In this document: positions 18,310 through 26,506 of the stretch, one piece after another
Layout: each line of letters starts with the position of its first letter
Position numbering within the stretch: the stretch's first letter is position 1
Assembly (NCBI GenBank): GCA_017983465.1
Contig: JAGOBK010000001.1
Coordinates: 62,001-126,000 of the forward strand
Length of the DNA: 64,000 nucleotides
Source of the DNA: Crocinitomicaceae bacterium
GTDB taxonomy: Bacteria; Bacteroidota; Bacteroidia; Flavobacteriales_D; Crocinitomicaceae
Direction of reading: 5' to 3'
The notes under the pieces: model-generated
Database searches by the model: none
What the model was told of the DNA's origin: nothing
What the model saw: only the letters and a program-made list of their open reading frames with translations
Position numbers and translations under genes: made by a program

Positions 18310-18935
18310 TAATTCAAATAGATGTGAGTGGTGTCAAACGCACTGGTGTTAGCTTCTAAATACCCTTGATTCGGTGTATTCAAAACCCAATAGAGTAGGG
18401 AATACAGCGTATTTCCTTTGTTTATGCAATAAATGGTTGTATCCAATGCACCGTAAAAATTTTGCTCCGTACTCGGACAGCATTCTGCACATGAGGCATA
18501 TCCCGCTTGCTTGATGTATTGAAAATGATCCATCGATTGCGGATTCTGGTTGACGAAGTTTAATGCGACCCATGATTGGGCCCAAGTCGATAAAGAATAG
18601 GTATTTTCTTCTTTCAGTTTTAATTCGGAAAAATAAATCTCTTTCTCAATAGGAAAATACAAGTGCTTGTTCACGCGAATGATGTACTTTTCTAATCGTT
18701 CCCTGGGAACGGTAAATTTAAATTTACCATCTGCTCCAATGATTGAACTTGAAACGAATTGTTCATTATTTGATGCTAACGGAATTTTATACAAGCTGAT
18801 TTCTGCTCCGGTATGGGCAGTTTGAAACGTTGCGTCCGTAACCGAACCATTGATTATAAATTCACCTGCTCCTTTGTCACAGCTGAAGAATATTCCAAGG
18901 ACAGCGAAAAGAAGAACTAGTTTTAAGCGTTCCAT
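18306..18935 (-). CDS. Predicted lipoprotein with carboxypeptidase-regulatory-like domain
   Basis: Lipoprotein of 209 residues; the signal peptide ends in a lipobox-like GIFFSC with acidic Asp next, within the first 19 residues. The middle (INGSVTDA, GAEISLYKI, IGADGKFKFTVP) reads as a beta-sandwich of the CarboxypepD_reg/transthyretin-like type, common in Bacteroidota envelope proteins. A later CAECCP cluster is notable, with three cysteines within six residues, but no known metal motif is matched. Its start overlaps the FkbM gene end by 13 bases, so both are probably cotranscribed. Function unknown. Confidence 0.7.
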   Translation of the reverse strand: MERLKLVLLFAVLGIFFSCDKGAGEFIINGSVTDATFQTAHTGAEISLYKIPLASNNEQFVSSSIIGADGKFKFTVPRERLEKYIIRVNKHLYFPIEKEIYFSELKLKEENTYSLSTWAQSWVALNFVNQNPQSMDHFQYIKQAGYASCAECCPSTEQNFYGALDTTIYCINKGNTLYSLLYWVLNTPNQGYLEANTSAFDTTHIYLNY

Positions 18936-19705
18936 TGATCGACTAAATTGATTTTCTCGGCTGGAATGAATAAATAGTCGCCTTGTTCGGACTGTTTTCC
19001 ACTTTCAGCAACACATTTCCCATTGACAATTCCGTGTTGAATATAATTTAATTCAGTGAAAAAGTTCAATAATAATTCGGTGTTTTTACTGTCAATTTCT
19101 ATTTGTACAATTGGACGTTTTTCACTTAACACGGCGCCTAATTGACTAAAAACTTCCCATTCATGGCCTTCAATGTCACATTTGATGTAATCAATACGCT
19201 CGAACGTGCTAAAAAATGCAGAGGTGTTTACCATTTGAACTTGTTGAGTTGTTTGGTGCTCGCCTTCTTGTTCATTGCGCATCACATGTGGAAGTCCTGT
19301 ACGCATCATTCCATTCGTTTTTGGTAATACCATCGTAATGGATCCAGATGTTTTTCCAAGTGCTACGTTGTGCAATTCAACATTTTCTTTACTTCCAATA
19401 AAGTAATCAAGTACGGCGTGAAATTGCGGTAATGGCTCAATGGCAATTAATTTTCCATTTGGAACTAAGCGAGAAAACGTTTTGGCAAAGTAACCAAGGT
19501 TTGCCCCAATATCAATCACCACGTAATCTGGTTGGATAATACGCTGAATAAAATAATGAAACTTAAAGGATTGTTTGTTTTTCAATAACCCTAGTCGATA
19601 CATGAAATAAAAACTTCGATGTAAAGTCATCAGGTATTGACGCTCACTCAATAAGAAATATAAAAGTCTTTTCAATTGCTCTTTGTTTGAATAACGAAGG
19701 TACAT
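18923..19705 (-). CDS. FkbM-family methyltransferase
   Basis: SAM-dependent methyltransferase of about 260 residues, a group that O-methylates sugars or polyketides. The SAM-binding glycine loop is VIDIGANLGYFAKTF near residue 80, followed by IAIEPLP and the FkbM-typical IDYIKCDIEGHEWEVF near residue 180. The N-terminal 60 residues (YLRYSNKEQLKRLLYF) are helical and basic. ATG 19705 is chosen; a TTG 11 codons upstream at 19738 is the alternative. Likely acts on a surface glycan given the other glycosyltransferases in the window, but no direct partner is adjacent. Confidence 0.85.
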   Translation of the reverse strand: MYLRYSNKEQLKRLLYFLLSERQYLMTLHRSFYFMYRLGLLKNKQSFKFHYFIQRIIQPDYVVIDIGANLGYFAKTFSRLVPNGKLIAIEPLPQFHAVLDYFIGSKENVELHNVALGKTSGSITMVLPKTNGMMRTGLPHVMRNEQEGEHQTTQQVQMVNTSAFFSTFERIDYIKCDIEGHEWEVFSQLGAVLSEKRPIVQIEIDSKNTELLLNFFTELNYIQHGIVNGKCVAESGKQSEQGDYLFIPAEKINLVDQWNA

Positions 19706-19776
19706 TTTTCCATTTGGACTTCCTTGTTTTTCGTTCAAAAATGCATGTATTGAGCAGAGAATTGTAATTTTAAGGC

Positions 19777-22128
19777 ATGAAAAATTTACTCTTTGGATTG
19801 ATTGCTATTTGTACATCTACTTTTCATGTGTGTGCACAATTGGATTTAAAACAAATTATGTCCGGTTCTGACTTCGTTGGGAATTCACCGGAATCCTATG
19901 CTTGGTCAATTGACGGACAATCCATTTATTTTTACTGGAATCCCGAAAATAAGATTGGATCCAATCTCTATCAATATTCTATAAAGGATCAGAAGTACAC
20001 GAAATTATCCGATTCGGAAGCATCTTCTGTGGTGTTTTTTGATGCTGCTCAACGTGATTTTCAACGTCAATTCATGAGCGATGAAGGTGTTTTGTGGAGC
20101 GTGGACAAAGCAACTGGCTTACGTCAAACCCATTTGCAAACAACTAATGGCGTTTACAATGTTCAACGTGCCAAGAGTCCAACAATTGTTCTTTTTCAAC
20201 AAGGTGATCAGGTCTATTCCCTAGATATACAGTCAGGTTCCATCAGACAACTGACAAATTTCAATGCGGGGGACAAAAAAACACAGCAAAAGGATAGTAG
20301 TTTTTTGGAAAAACAACAAGTTGAGTTGTTTGAGTTTATTCGAGATAAAAACGAACGATCAACTTATTATAAAAAACAAGGTGAAACATCACGTTTTAGC
20401 TTTCCAAAAGAACAATATGTAGGTGCGACTAGTTGGAGTGACATTCAAGTTGATCCATCTGTGAATTACGCAGTTCTGCGCATTACAGAAGAAGCGGATG
20501 CCAAACCAACGAGTGTGGAGCAGTTTGTGACAAACGATGGCTTTACTAAACATCAATTGGCTCGCGATAAAGTCAGTGCAAATGAGCCAAATCAGAAAAT
20601 GGTTTTGTATCAAATGGGTGCTGACTCCTTGATTTATTTGGATTTTTCTAAGTTGACAGATATTCGTCTCAAACCCGCCTATTTAAGAGAGAAGGATACT
20701 GTTTCACAATACAAACAAGATCGTCCACTGTTTATTCATGCGGTAAAATTTGCTCAAAATAAGCCGTTGGCACTTTGTGATGTCCGAAGTTCCGATAATA
20801 AAGATAGATGGATTGTATTGATCAATATGGAGAAGGCTAGTGTTCAAGAAATCGAACATCAACACGACGAAGCGTGGATTGGTGGACCTGGAATTTCTTC
20901 TTGGAACGAAGCTGATGGAAACATGGAGTGGATTGAAGACGGTGAATCGTTTTATTTTCAATCGGAAGAAACTGGCTATTCAACCGTGTATCAATACGAA
21001 CTTTCGAAAGGAAAAAAGACCTGTTTATGGCCAGTGGCAAAAACAGAGGTGTACGAAGTTCGTATATCGAAGGATCGCAAGAACCTTTACCTAGAATACA
21101 ATCCATGTGAAATTGGAAAAACGGGACACCATGCTTTTGGTAAATTGAGCCTTGAGAATTTAATTTTTACACCATACACAAATCTACAAGTTGGATACAA
21201 TGAAGTGATGCTTTCCCCAGATGAAAAGAACCTGATTGTGAGAAAGTCCTTTGCGAATAAACCGTGGGAATTGTATATAGAACAGAATAACTCGAGTAAA
21301 TCCATCTTGAAGCAAATTACCCATTCGACGACTAAAGCATTTGATGCCTATTCATGGATTGATCCACAAGTGATTTCCATTCCGGCATCGGATGGTGTTG
21401 CGATCTTTGCTCGTATTTATGAGCCAGCGAAAGAAACGAAAAATGGCGCTGCTGTTTTCTTTGTTCATGGTGCAGGATATTTACAAAATGCACATCATTA
21501 CTGGAGTACTTATTACCGTGAGTACATGTTTCATCATTTGTTACGTGAAAAAGGATATACAGTAATTGATTTAGATTACCGTGCGAGTGAGGGATATGGT
21601 CGTGATTATCGAACGGCGATTTACCGTCACATGGGTGGAAGAGATTTGGAGGATTTTGTTGATGCAAAAGCGTTCATGGTGAAAAACTATGGTATTGATG
21701 CGAATCGAGTAGGGATGTACGGTGGTTCGTATGGTGGATTCATTACCTTGATGGCCTTATTGACAAAACCAAATGAATTCGCATGTGGAGCAGCTTTGCG
21801 TTCGGTGACGGATTGGGCTCATTACAATCATGAATACACAAACAATATTTTAAATAGTCCAGAAACAGATCCAGAAGCATACCGCAAAAGTTCGCCGATT
21901 TATTTCGCTGAAAACTTACAGGATCCTTTGGTGATGTTGCACGGAATGGTAGATGATAATGTTCAATTTCAAGATGTTGTGCGCTTAAGTCAACGTTTTA
22001 TTGAACTTGGGAAAAAGGATTGGGATTTAGCAGTTTATCCAGTGGAATCGCATGGATTCAAAGAATCCTATTCGTGGTATGATGAATACCGTCGTATTTT
22101 AGAATTAATGGAAAAGAACTTAAAATAA
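19777..22128 (+). CDS. Secreted S9 family (DPP-IV-like) peptidase
   Basis: Prolyl oligopeptidase-family serine exopeptidase of 783 residues with a signal peptide (STFHVCAQ). The first ~530 residues form the beta-propeller (DPPIV_N-like). The alpha/beta hydrolase domain has the nucleophile in GMYGGSYGGF near residue 650, the Asp in MVDDNVQF and the His in ESHGFKE near the C-terminus. The oxyanion block VFFVHGAGYLQN lies near 565. Likely periplasmic cleavage of dipeptides from proline-containing peptides. It is divergent from the FkbM gene and is followed 4 bases later by a GNAT gene. Confidence 0.94.
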   Translation: MKNLLFGLIAICTSTFHVCAQLDLKQIMSGSDFVGNSPESYAWSIDGQSIYFYWNPENKIGSNLYQYSIKDQKYTKLSDSEASSVVFFDAAQRDFQRQFMSDEGVLWSVDKATGLRQTHLQTTNGVYNVQRAKSPTIVLFQQGDQVYSLDIQSGSIRQLTNFNAGDKKTQQKDSSFLEKQQVELFEFIRDKNERSTYYKKQGETSRFSFPKEQYVGATSWSDIQVDPSVNYAVLRITEEADAKPTSVEQFVTNDGFTKHQLARDKVSANEPNQKMVLYQMGADSLIYLDFSKLTDIRLKPAYLREKDTVSQYKQDRPLFIHAVKFAQNKPLALCDVRSSDNKDRWIVLINMEKASVQEIEHQHDEAWIGGPGISSWNEADGNMEWIEDGESFYFQSEETGYSTVYQYELSKGKKTCLWPVAKTEVYEVRISKDRKNLYLEYNPCEIGKTGHHAFGKLSLENLIFTPYTNLQVGYNEVMLSPDEKNLIVRKSFANKPWELYIEQNNSSKSILKQITHSTTKAFDAYSWIDPQVISIPASDGVAIFARIYEPAKETKNGAAVFFVHGAGYLQNAHHYWSTYYREYMFHHLLREKGYTVIDLDYRASEGYGRDYRTAIYRHMGGRDLEDFVDAKAFMVKNYGIDANRVGMYGGSYGGFITLMALLTKPNEFACGAALRSVTDWAHYNHEYTNNILNSPETDPEAYRKSSPIYFAENLQDPLVMLHGMVDDNVQFQDVVRLSQRFIELGKKDWDLAVYPVESHGFKESYSWYDEYRRILELMEKNLK

Positions 22129-22132
22129 GCAC

Positions 22133-22570
22133 ATGTTAGTAAGAGAATTGGTGGACAAAGAGGAAATGTTGAAATACCTTCCTGTGTTGAATGAGCTTTA
22201 TCCAAGTTTGACGGCGGAAGAATATTCCCGCGAGTTGGATGAAATGCTTCCTTGTCGTTATGGACAAGTAGCTGCTTTTGAAGAGGATGAATGTGTGGCG
22301 ATCTGTGGTTTTTGGATTGGAAACAAACTTTGGATTGGTAAGTACTTGGAATTGGATAACATCGTCGTTCGTGCATCGCACCGTAGTCAAGGTGTCGGCA
22401 AGTTGATGTTCGATTTTCTAGAAAGAAAAGCCCTTGAGCAACAGTGCAAGATGCTTTCCCTGGATTCATACACCAGTAACTTTAAAGCGCACAAGTTTTT
22501 CTACAATGAAGGTTATGCGCCAAAAGGATTTCACTTTGTGAAATTATTGGACAAGGACGCCATCCGATAG
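22133..22570 (+). CDS. GNAT-family N-acetyltransferase
   Basis: Acetyl-CoA-dependent acetyltransferase of 145 residues. The acetyl-CoA pyrophosphate loop is VRASHRSQGVGKLMFDFLE near residue 83 (Q-x-x-G-x-G/A pattern), preceded by beta 4 (LDNIVVRAS) and followed by a beta 5 and C-terminal strand (YTSNFKAHKFFYNEGYAPKGFHF) typical of the family. The substrate is not predictable. It begins 4 bases after the S9 peptidase and precedes a hairpin. Confidence 0.88.
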   Translation: MLVRELVDKEEMLKYLPVLNELYPSLTAEEYSRELDEMLPCRYGQVAAFEEDECVAICGFWIGNKLWIGKYLELDNIVVRASHRSQGVGKLMFDFLERKALEQQCKMLSLDSYTSNFKAHKFFYNEGYAPKGFHFVKLLDKDAIR

Positions 22571-22575
22571 AACAT

Positions 22576-22608
22576 AAAAAAAAAAACCGAGTCTTTTGAA
22601 CTCGGTTT
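22576..22608 (-). terminator. Intrinsic terminator between convergent GNAT and trxB
   Basis: A perfect 9-bp stem, AAACCGAGT at 22584-22592 and ACTCGGTTT at 22600-22608, has a 7-base loop. An 11-base A-run at 22576-22586 gives a strong U-tract for minus-strand transcripts (trxB). The plus-side U-tract is only three bases before an A-rich stretch, so it works better for trxB. Confidence 0.85.
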
Positions 22609-22628
22609 AAAAATTAATTCGCTTTTTC

Positions 22629-23579
22629 TTATGAATGTTTAGCAGCTAAATAACGTTCTGCGTCCAAAGCTGCCATACAACCTGTTCCTGCAGCGGTAAT
22701 CGCTTGACGATAGGTTCTGTCAGCTGCATCTCCAGCAACAAATACTCCAGGTACATTTGTTTTTGAACTTCCTGGTTGTTCGTATTTGATATATCCTGTT
22801 TCATCTAGGTTGATGAAATCTTTGAAAATTTCTGTATTTGGTTGGTGTCCGATTGCAACAAAGAAGCCAGTTGCTGGAATCGTGCGCTCTTCTTTCGTTT
22901 GAATGTTTTGAACACGTGCTCCAGTTACTAATTGTCCATCACCTAAAACTTCTAACGTTTCTGTATTGAACAAAATTTCGATGTTCGGAGTTTTCATTAC
23001 GCGTTCCGCCATGATTTTGGATGCTCTGAATTCATCACGACGAACCAACATCGTAACCTTCGTACACAATTTTGATAAGTAATGTGCTTCTTCACAAGCA
23101 GAATCACCTGCTCCAACAATAATCGTTTCTTGATTACGGTAAAAGAATCCGTCGCATACAGCACATGCGGAAACTCCACCACCTAACTTCAAGTACTTTT
23201 GCTCACTTTCTAATCCAAGGTATTTTGCAGATGCACCTGTGGAAATAATCACTGTTTCGGCATGAATCTCGGATCCATTTTCTGTCCAGCATTTGTGAAC
23301 GGAACCACTAAAATCTACTTTCGTGATAAATCCAGAGCGAATGTCTGTATTGAAACGTTTCGCTTGTTCTTCTAATTGCATCATCATTTCAGGACCAGTG
23401 ACTCCTTGTGGATATCCTGGGAAATTCTCTACTTCATTCGTTGTAGTTAATTGTCCTCCTGGCTGTAATCCTTGATACATAACCGGTTTCATGTCAGCTC
23501 TTGCTGCGTAAATAGCTGCTGTATATCCAGCTGGACCAGATCCAATAATTAAACATTCAAGGTGTTCTACTGTACTCAT
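22629..23579 (-). CDS. trxB: Thioredoxin-disulfide reductase
   Basis: Flavoprotein reducing thioredoxin with NADPH. The 316-residue protein has the FAD-binding GSGPAGYTAAIYAAR near residue 12, the redox CAVCDG (CxxC) near 137, the NADPH-binding GAGDSACEEA near 156 and the C-terminal FAD block GVFVAGDAADRTYRQAITAAGTG. The ATG 23579 (MSTVEHLECL) matches the family start; a longer frame to 23636 includes the promoter. Single-gene transcript with its own promoter and terminator. Confidence 0.97.
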   Translation of the reverse strand: MSTVEHLECLIIGSGPAGYTAAIYAARADMKPVMYQGLQPGGQLTTTNEVENFPGYPQGVTGPEMMMQLEEQAKRFNTDIRSGFITKVDFSGSVHKCWTENGSEIHAETVIISTGASAKYLGLESEQKYLKLGGGVSACAVCDGFFYRNQETIIVGAGDSACEEAHYLSKLCTKVTMLVRRDEFRASKIMAERVMKTPNIEILFNTETLEVLGDGQLVTGARVQNIQTKEERTIPATGFFVAIGHQPNTEIFKDFINLDETGYIKYEQPGSSKTNVPGVFVAGDAADRTYRQAITAAGTGCMAALDAERYLAAKHS

Positions 23580-23599
23580 ATCATTTGTTTTTAACAGAG

Positions 23600-23607
23600 C
23601 AAAAATA
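23600..23607 (-). promoter_or_regulatory. -7 box for trxB
   Basis: Minus-strand TATTTTTG, a perfect TAnnTTTG, 20 bases before ATG 23579. It lies within the longer reading frame upstream, so it supports the shorter start. Confidence 0.6.
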
Positions 23608-23739
23608 AGGGATTGTGTCCAATTAGAGCGCGACACTTTCGATGTCTTCTAAACAACTTCTCAACAATCCGTAACATTTTTGGGAAGGATGCGTCCATCA
23701 AAATAATTCCTTATTTTCGTACACCAAAAAAAATAGAAA

Positions 23740-25329
23740 ATGAATAAAAGAATATTAATTTATTTGTGTTCTTCACTTGTCTTTACAAGTTTCGCACAGA
23801 AGAAAGAAGAAACACCAAACAAAGCACCATTAAACTGGTATTTGGAAGATCCGAAAGCGGATGGCATTTATGGAGTAGGAGCGGAACGCGCTTATGAGTT
23901 GTTAAATGCAGCAGGTAAAAAACCAAAACAAGTAATCGTAGCGGTTATCGATAGTGGAGTGGAAACAGATCATCCGGATTTAAAAGATGTGATTTGGGTA
24001 AATGAGGATGAAATCCCAGGAAATGGAATCGATGACGATAAAAACGGATACGTGGATGACGTTCACGGATGGTCCTTTTTAGGTGGTGCAACGCAGGACA
24101 TCAATAACGAAGCATCTGAATTGTCGCGCATGTATCACAATGAAGCAGCATATTTCAACGGAAAAGCTGAGTCTTCTTTCTCGGCTGCAGATAAAACACG
24201 TTACGAAGCGTTTTTGAAACTGAAAAAAAATTACGATGAAGATTTGAAAAATTCACAACAGCAATTAGCTTCAATGAAAGCGTTTGATTCCTATGTGCAA
24301 AATGTGAAAAAAGCATCAAATGGTGAATTTTCGAAAAAAACCAGTGCGGATTATACGCCTATTTCTGATCAAGAGAAACGCATTCAAAACAGATTGAAAG
24401 CGATTTTAATTGCGATGCCAGCGACAACCTTAGAATCTGAAATTCATCATGCAATGGAATCAGTAGAGGGAAGCATTAAAATGTCGACAGTGAATGCAGA
24501 TAGTATTCGTGCCATCGTTGTTGGTGATCATCCAAATGATTTAACAGAGAAATTCTACGGATGTAACCGTTACGAAGGACCAGATGCCATGCACGGAACA
24601 CACGTTTCTGGAATCATTGCTGCAACTCGTGGAAATGGAATCGGAATCGATGGAATTGCAAATTGTGCACGCATCATGGTGGTTCGCGCTGTTCCGAATG
24701 GAGACGAACGCGATAAAGATGTTGCGAATGCAATTTACTATGCAGTGGATAACGGAGCAACAGTAATCAATATGTCCTTCGGGAAATATTATACGCCAAA
24801 TAAAGAATTGGTTGATGCAGCCATTCGCTATGCGGAAAGTAAAGATGTTCTTTTGGTTCACGCTGCGGGTAACGATGCGAAAAACAAAGATGTGGAAGAT
24901 TCATACCCAACACGTATTTTAAACGACGGAAAATGGGCCAGCAACTGGATTGATGTAGGTGCAAGTAGTTCATCTAAAAAAGGAAAAACGATTTTAGCTG
25001 ATTTCTCTAACTACGGAGCAAAATCAGTCGATTTCTTCGCGCCGGGTGTGGATATTTATTCAACAGTGCCTGATGCTAAATACGAAGACGCATCTGGAAC
25101 ATCCATGGCTTGTCCAGCAACAGCTGGTGTTGCTGCTTTGATTCGTGGGTATTTTCCTGAATTGACAGCATCTCAAGTGCGCGAGTTGTTAATGAATACC
25201 TCAGTGAAGTACAAGAAATCTGTTCAGATTCCAAGTGCTAAAAAGTCAGGTGAGATGACAGAAACATGTATTACTGGTGGATTCGTGAATGCAGCTGAAG
25301 CAGTTCAATTCATGCTTAATAAAAAATAA
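23740..25329 (+). CDS. Second secreted S8 serine protease with large insertion
   Basis: S8 peptidase of 529 residues, paralogous to the one at 11493. A signal peptide (LVFTSFAQ) precedes catalytic Asp71 in VIDSGVETDHPDL, His285 in HGTHVSG and Ser455 in GTSMACP. The Asp/Asn-rich DDDKNGYVDD block is shared with the first. Asp to His is about 214 residues owing to a Lys/Gln-rich, probably coiled insertion (residues ~120-275). It lacks a visible sorting domain. A near-consensus -7 box (TATTTTCG, 23712-23719) lies upstream, and a terminator follows. It is monocistronic. Confidence 0.93.
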   Translation: MNKRILIYLCSSLVFTSFAQKKEETPNKAPLNWYLEDPKADGIYGVGAERAYELLNAAGKKPKQVIVAVIDSGVETDHPDLKDVIWVNEDEIPGNGIDDDKNGYVDDVHGWSFLGGATQDINNEASELSRMYHNEAAYFNGKAESSFSAADKTRYEAFLKLKKNYDEDLKNSQQQLASMKAFDSYVQNVKKASNGEFSKKTSADYTPISDQEKRIQNRLKAILIAMPATTLESEIHHAMESVEGSIKMSTVNADSIRAIVVGDHPNDLTEKFYGCNRYEGPDAMHGTHVSGIIAATRGNGIGIDGIANCARIMVVRAVPNGDERDKDVANAIYYAVDNGATVINMSFGKYYTPNKELVDAAIRYAESKDVLLVHAAGNDAKNKDVEDSYPTRILNDGKWASNWIDVGASSSSKKGKTILADFSNYGAKSVDFFAPGVDIYSTVPDAKYEDASGTSMACPATAGVAALIRGYFPELTASQVRELLMNTSVKYKKSVQIPSAKKSGEMTETCITGGFVNAAEAVQFMLNKK

Positions 25330-25350
25330 TCATCCTTTCTAAAGGAATAA

Positions 25351-25381
25351 AGTCCCGGCAGCAACGTCGGGACTTTTTTTT
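25351..25381 (+). terminator. Intrinsic terminator after second S8 protease
   Basis: Stem AGTCCCG (25351-25357) and CGGGACT (25368-25374), extendable by an inner GC/GT pair, with a run of eight T at 25374-25381. It is a textbook rho-independent terminator on the plus strand. Confidence 0.88.
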
Positions 25382-25446
25382 GTTCAATAAAAGGAAATTA
25401 ACGAACGGATTATAACTTTCATCTTTAAGGTCTCGTTTCATTTTGT

Positions 25447-25454
25447 TACTTTTG
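25447..25454 (+). promoter_or_regulatory. -7 box for terC
   Basis: TACTTTTG, a perfect TAnnTTTG, 26 bases before ATG 25481 and downstream of the preceding terminator. No TTG lies at the expected -33 position. Confidence 0.55.
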
Positions 25455-25480
25455 TTTACGCCAAAAAAAATAGCCGCTAA

Positions 25481-26506
25481 ATGACAAATAACCCTGTTTT
25501 AATTATCCTTTTTGCTGTCATCATTGTCTTCATGATGTTGCTCGATTTGGGAGTAGTCAATAAACGAAGTCATGTCATCACAAACAAAGAAGCCTTGAAA
25601 TGGACGCTAATCTGGGTTTCGGTTTCGATGTTATTTAGCTTAGTGGTTTATTGGCAGTCAGGTTTCGCCAAATTTGCTGATTATCAATCGGCTTATTGGA
25701 TAGAGGAGGCCTTGTCGGTGGACAATATGTTCGTTTTTATCCTTGTTTTTCGTTTCTTTAAACTGGAAGGAAAACTTCAGCATAAAGTATTGTTTTGGGG
25801 GATTATCGGTGCCATTATATTTCGAGCGATTTTCATCTTCTCGGGAATTGGACTGATTAATTTAACGTACTTACCTGAATTCAGTATTGGATCGTGGAAT
25901 TTTAGCTTGGACCAAGAAGCAAATCGCAGTTTAGCAGAAAATGCAGGGAAGTTTTTCCGTCCAAATGCTATTTTAACCATTTTCGGTATTTTCCTTGTGT
26001 ATGCTGGGATAAAGTCCTTGTTTGCAACAGAGGGTGAAGACGATAAAGAGGATTATTCAACAAGTTTTGGTGCTCGAATGGCACGTAAGGTGTTTCCGAT
26101 TTCCAAACACTATTACGGAGATAAATTCTTTATGTCTTGGCACAAAAAACGATTTGCAACGAAATTATTCTTGGTTTTGGTAGTGATTGAGACGACAGAT
26201 TTAGTCTTTGCAATTGACTCCATTCCTGCCATATTCGCCATAGCTCCTAATGATCCAGTCATTCTTTATACATCGAATATCTTCGCCATCTTGGGATTAA
26301 GATCGATGTATTTTTTATTGGCGAATTCCATTCACATGTTCTCGAAACTGAAATATGGTTTAGCTTTTATTCTTTCCTTTATTGGATTTAAAATGTTGCT
26401 TTCGCCATTTATTCATATTCCATCATCGATTTCATTGCTCATCGTAATTGGAGCCTTGTTCTTGTCGATTTTGGCATCGATTTATTGGAAAGAGGAAGAA
26501 GCGTAG
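25481..26506 (+). CDS. TerC-family integral membrane protein
   Basis: Membrane protein of 341 residues with about eight hydrophobic segments. The conserved VVNKRSH near residue 25, the acidic SVDNMFVFILVF near residue 85 and TTDLVFAIDSIPAI near residue 240 are TerC signatures. The acidic residues in membrane segments have been linked to metal ion transport, including manganese efflux and metalation of exported proteins in other bacteria. The original tellurite label is historical. Its TAG stop abuts the convergent edd stop with no intervening base. Confidence 0.93.
   Translation: MTNNPVLIILFAVIIVFMMLLDLGVVNKRSHVITNKEALKWTLIWVSVSMLFSLVVYWQSGFAKFADYQSAYWIEEALSVDNMFVFILVFRFFKLEGKLQHKVLFWGIIGAIIFRAIFIFSGIGLINLTYLPEFSIGSWNFSLDQEANRSLAENAGKFFRPNAILTIFGIFLVYAGIKSLFATEGEDDKEDYSTSFGARMARKVFPISKHYYGDKFFMSWHKKRFATKLFLVLVVIETTDLVFAIDSIPAIFAIAPNDPVILYTSNIFAILGLRSMYFLLANSIHMFSKLKYGLAFILSFIGFKMLLSPFIHIPSSISLLIVIGALFLSILASIYWKEEEA

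Noticed and set aside
19765..19772. TAATTTTA as -7 box for the S9 peptidase gene
   Set aside because: It is one mismatch from consensus and only 4 bases before ATG 19777, which is too close to support on its own.
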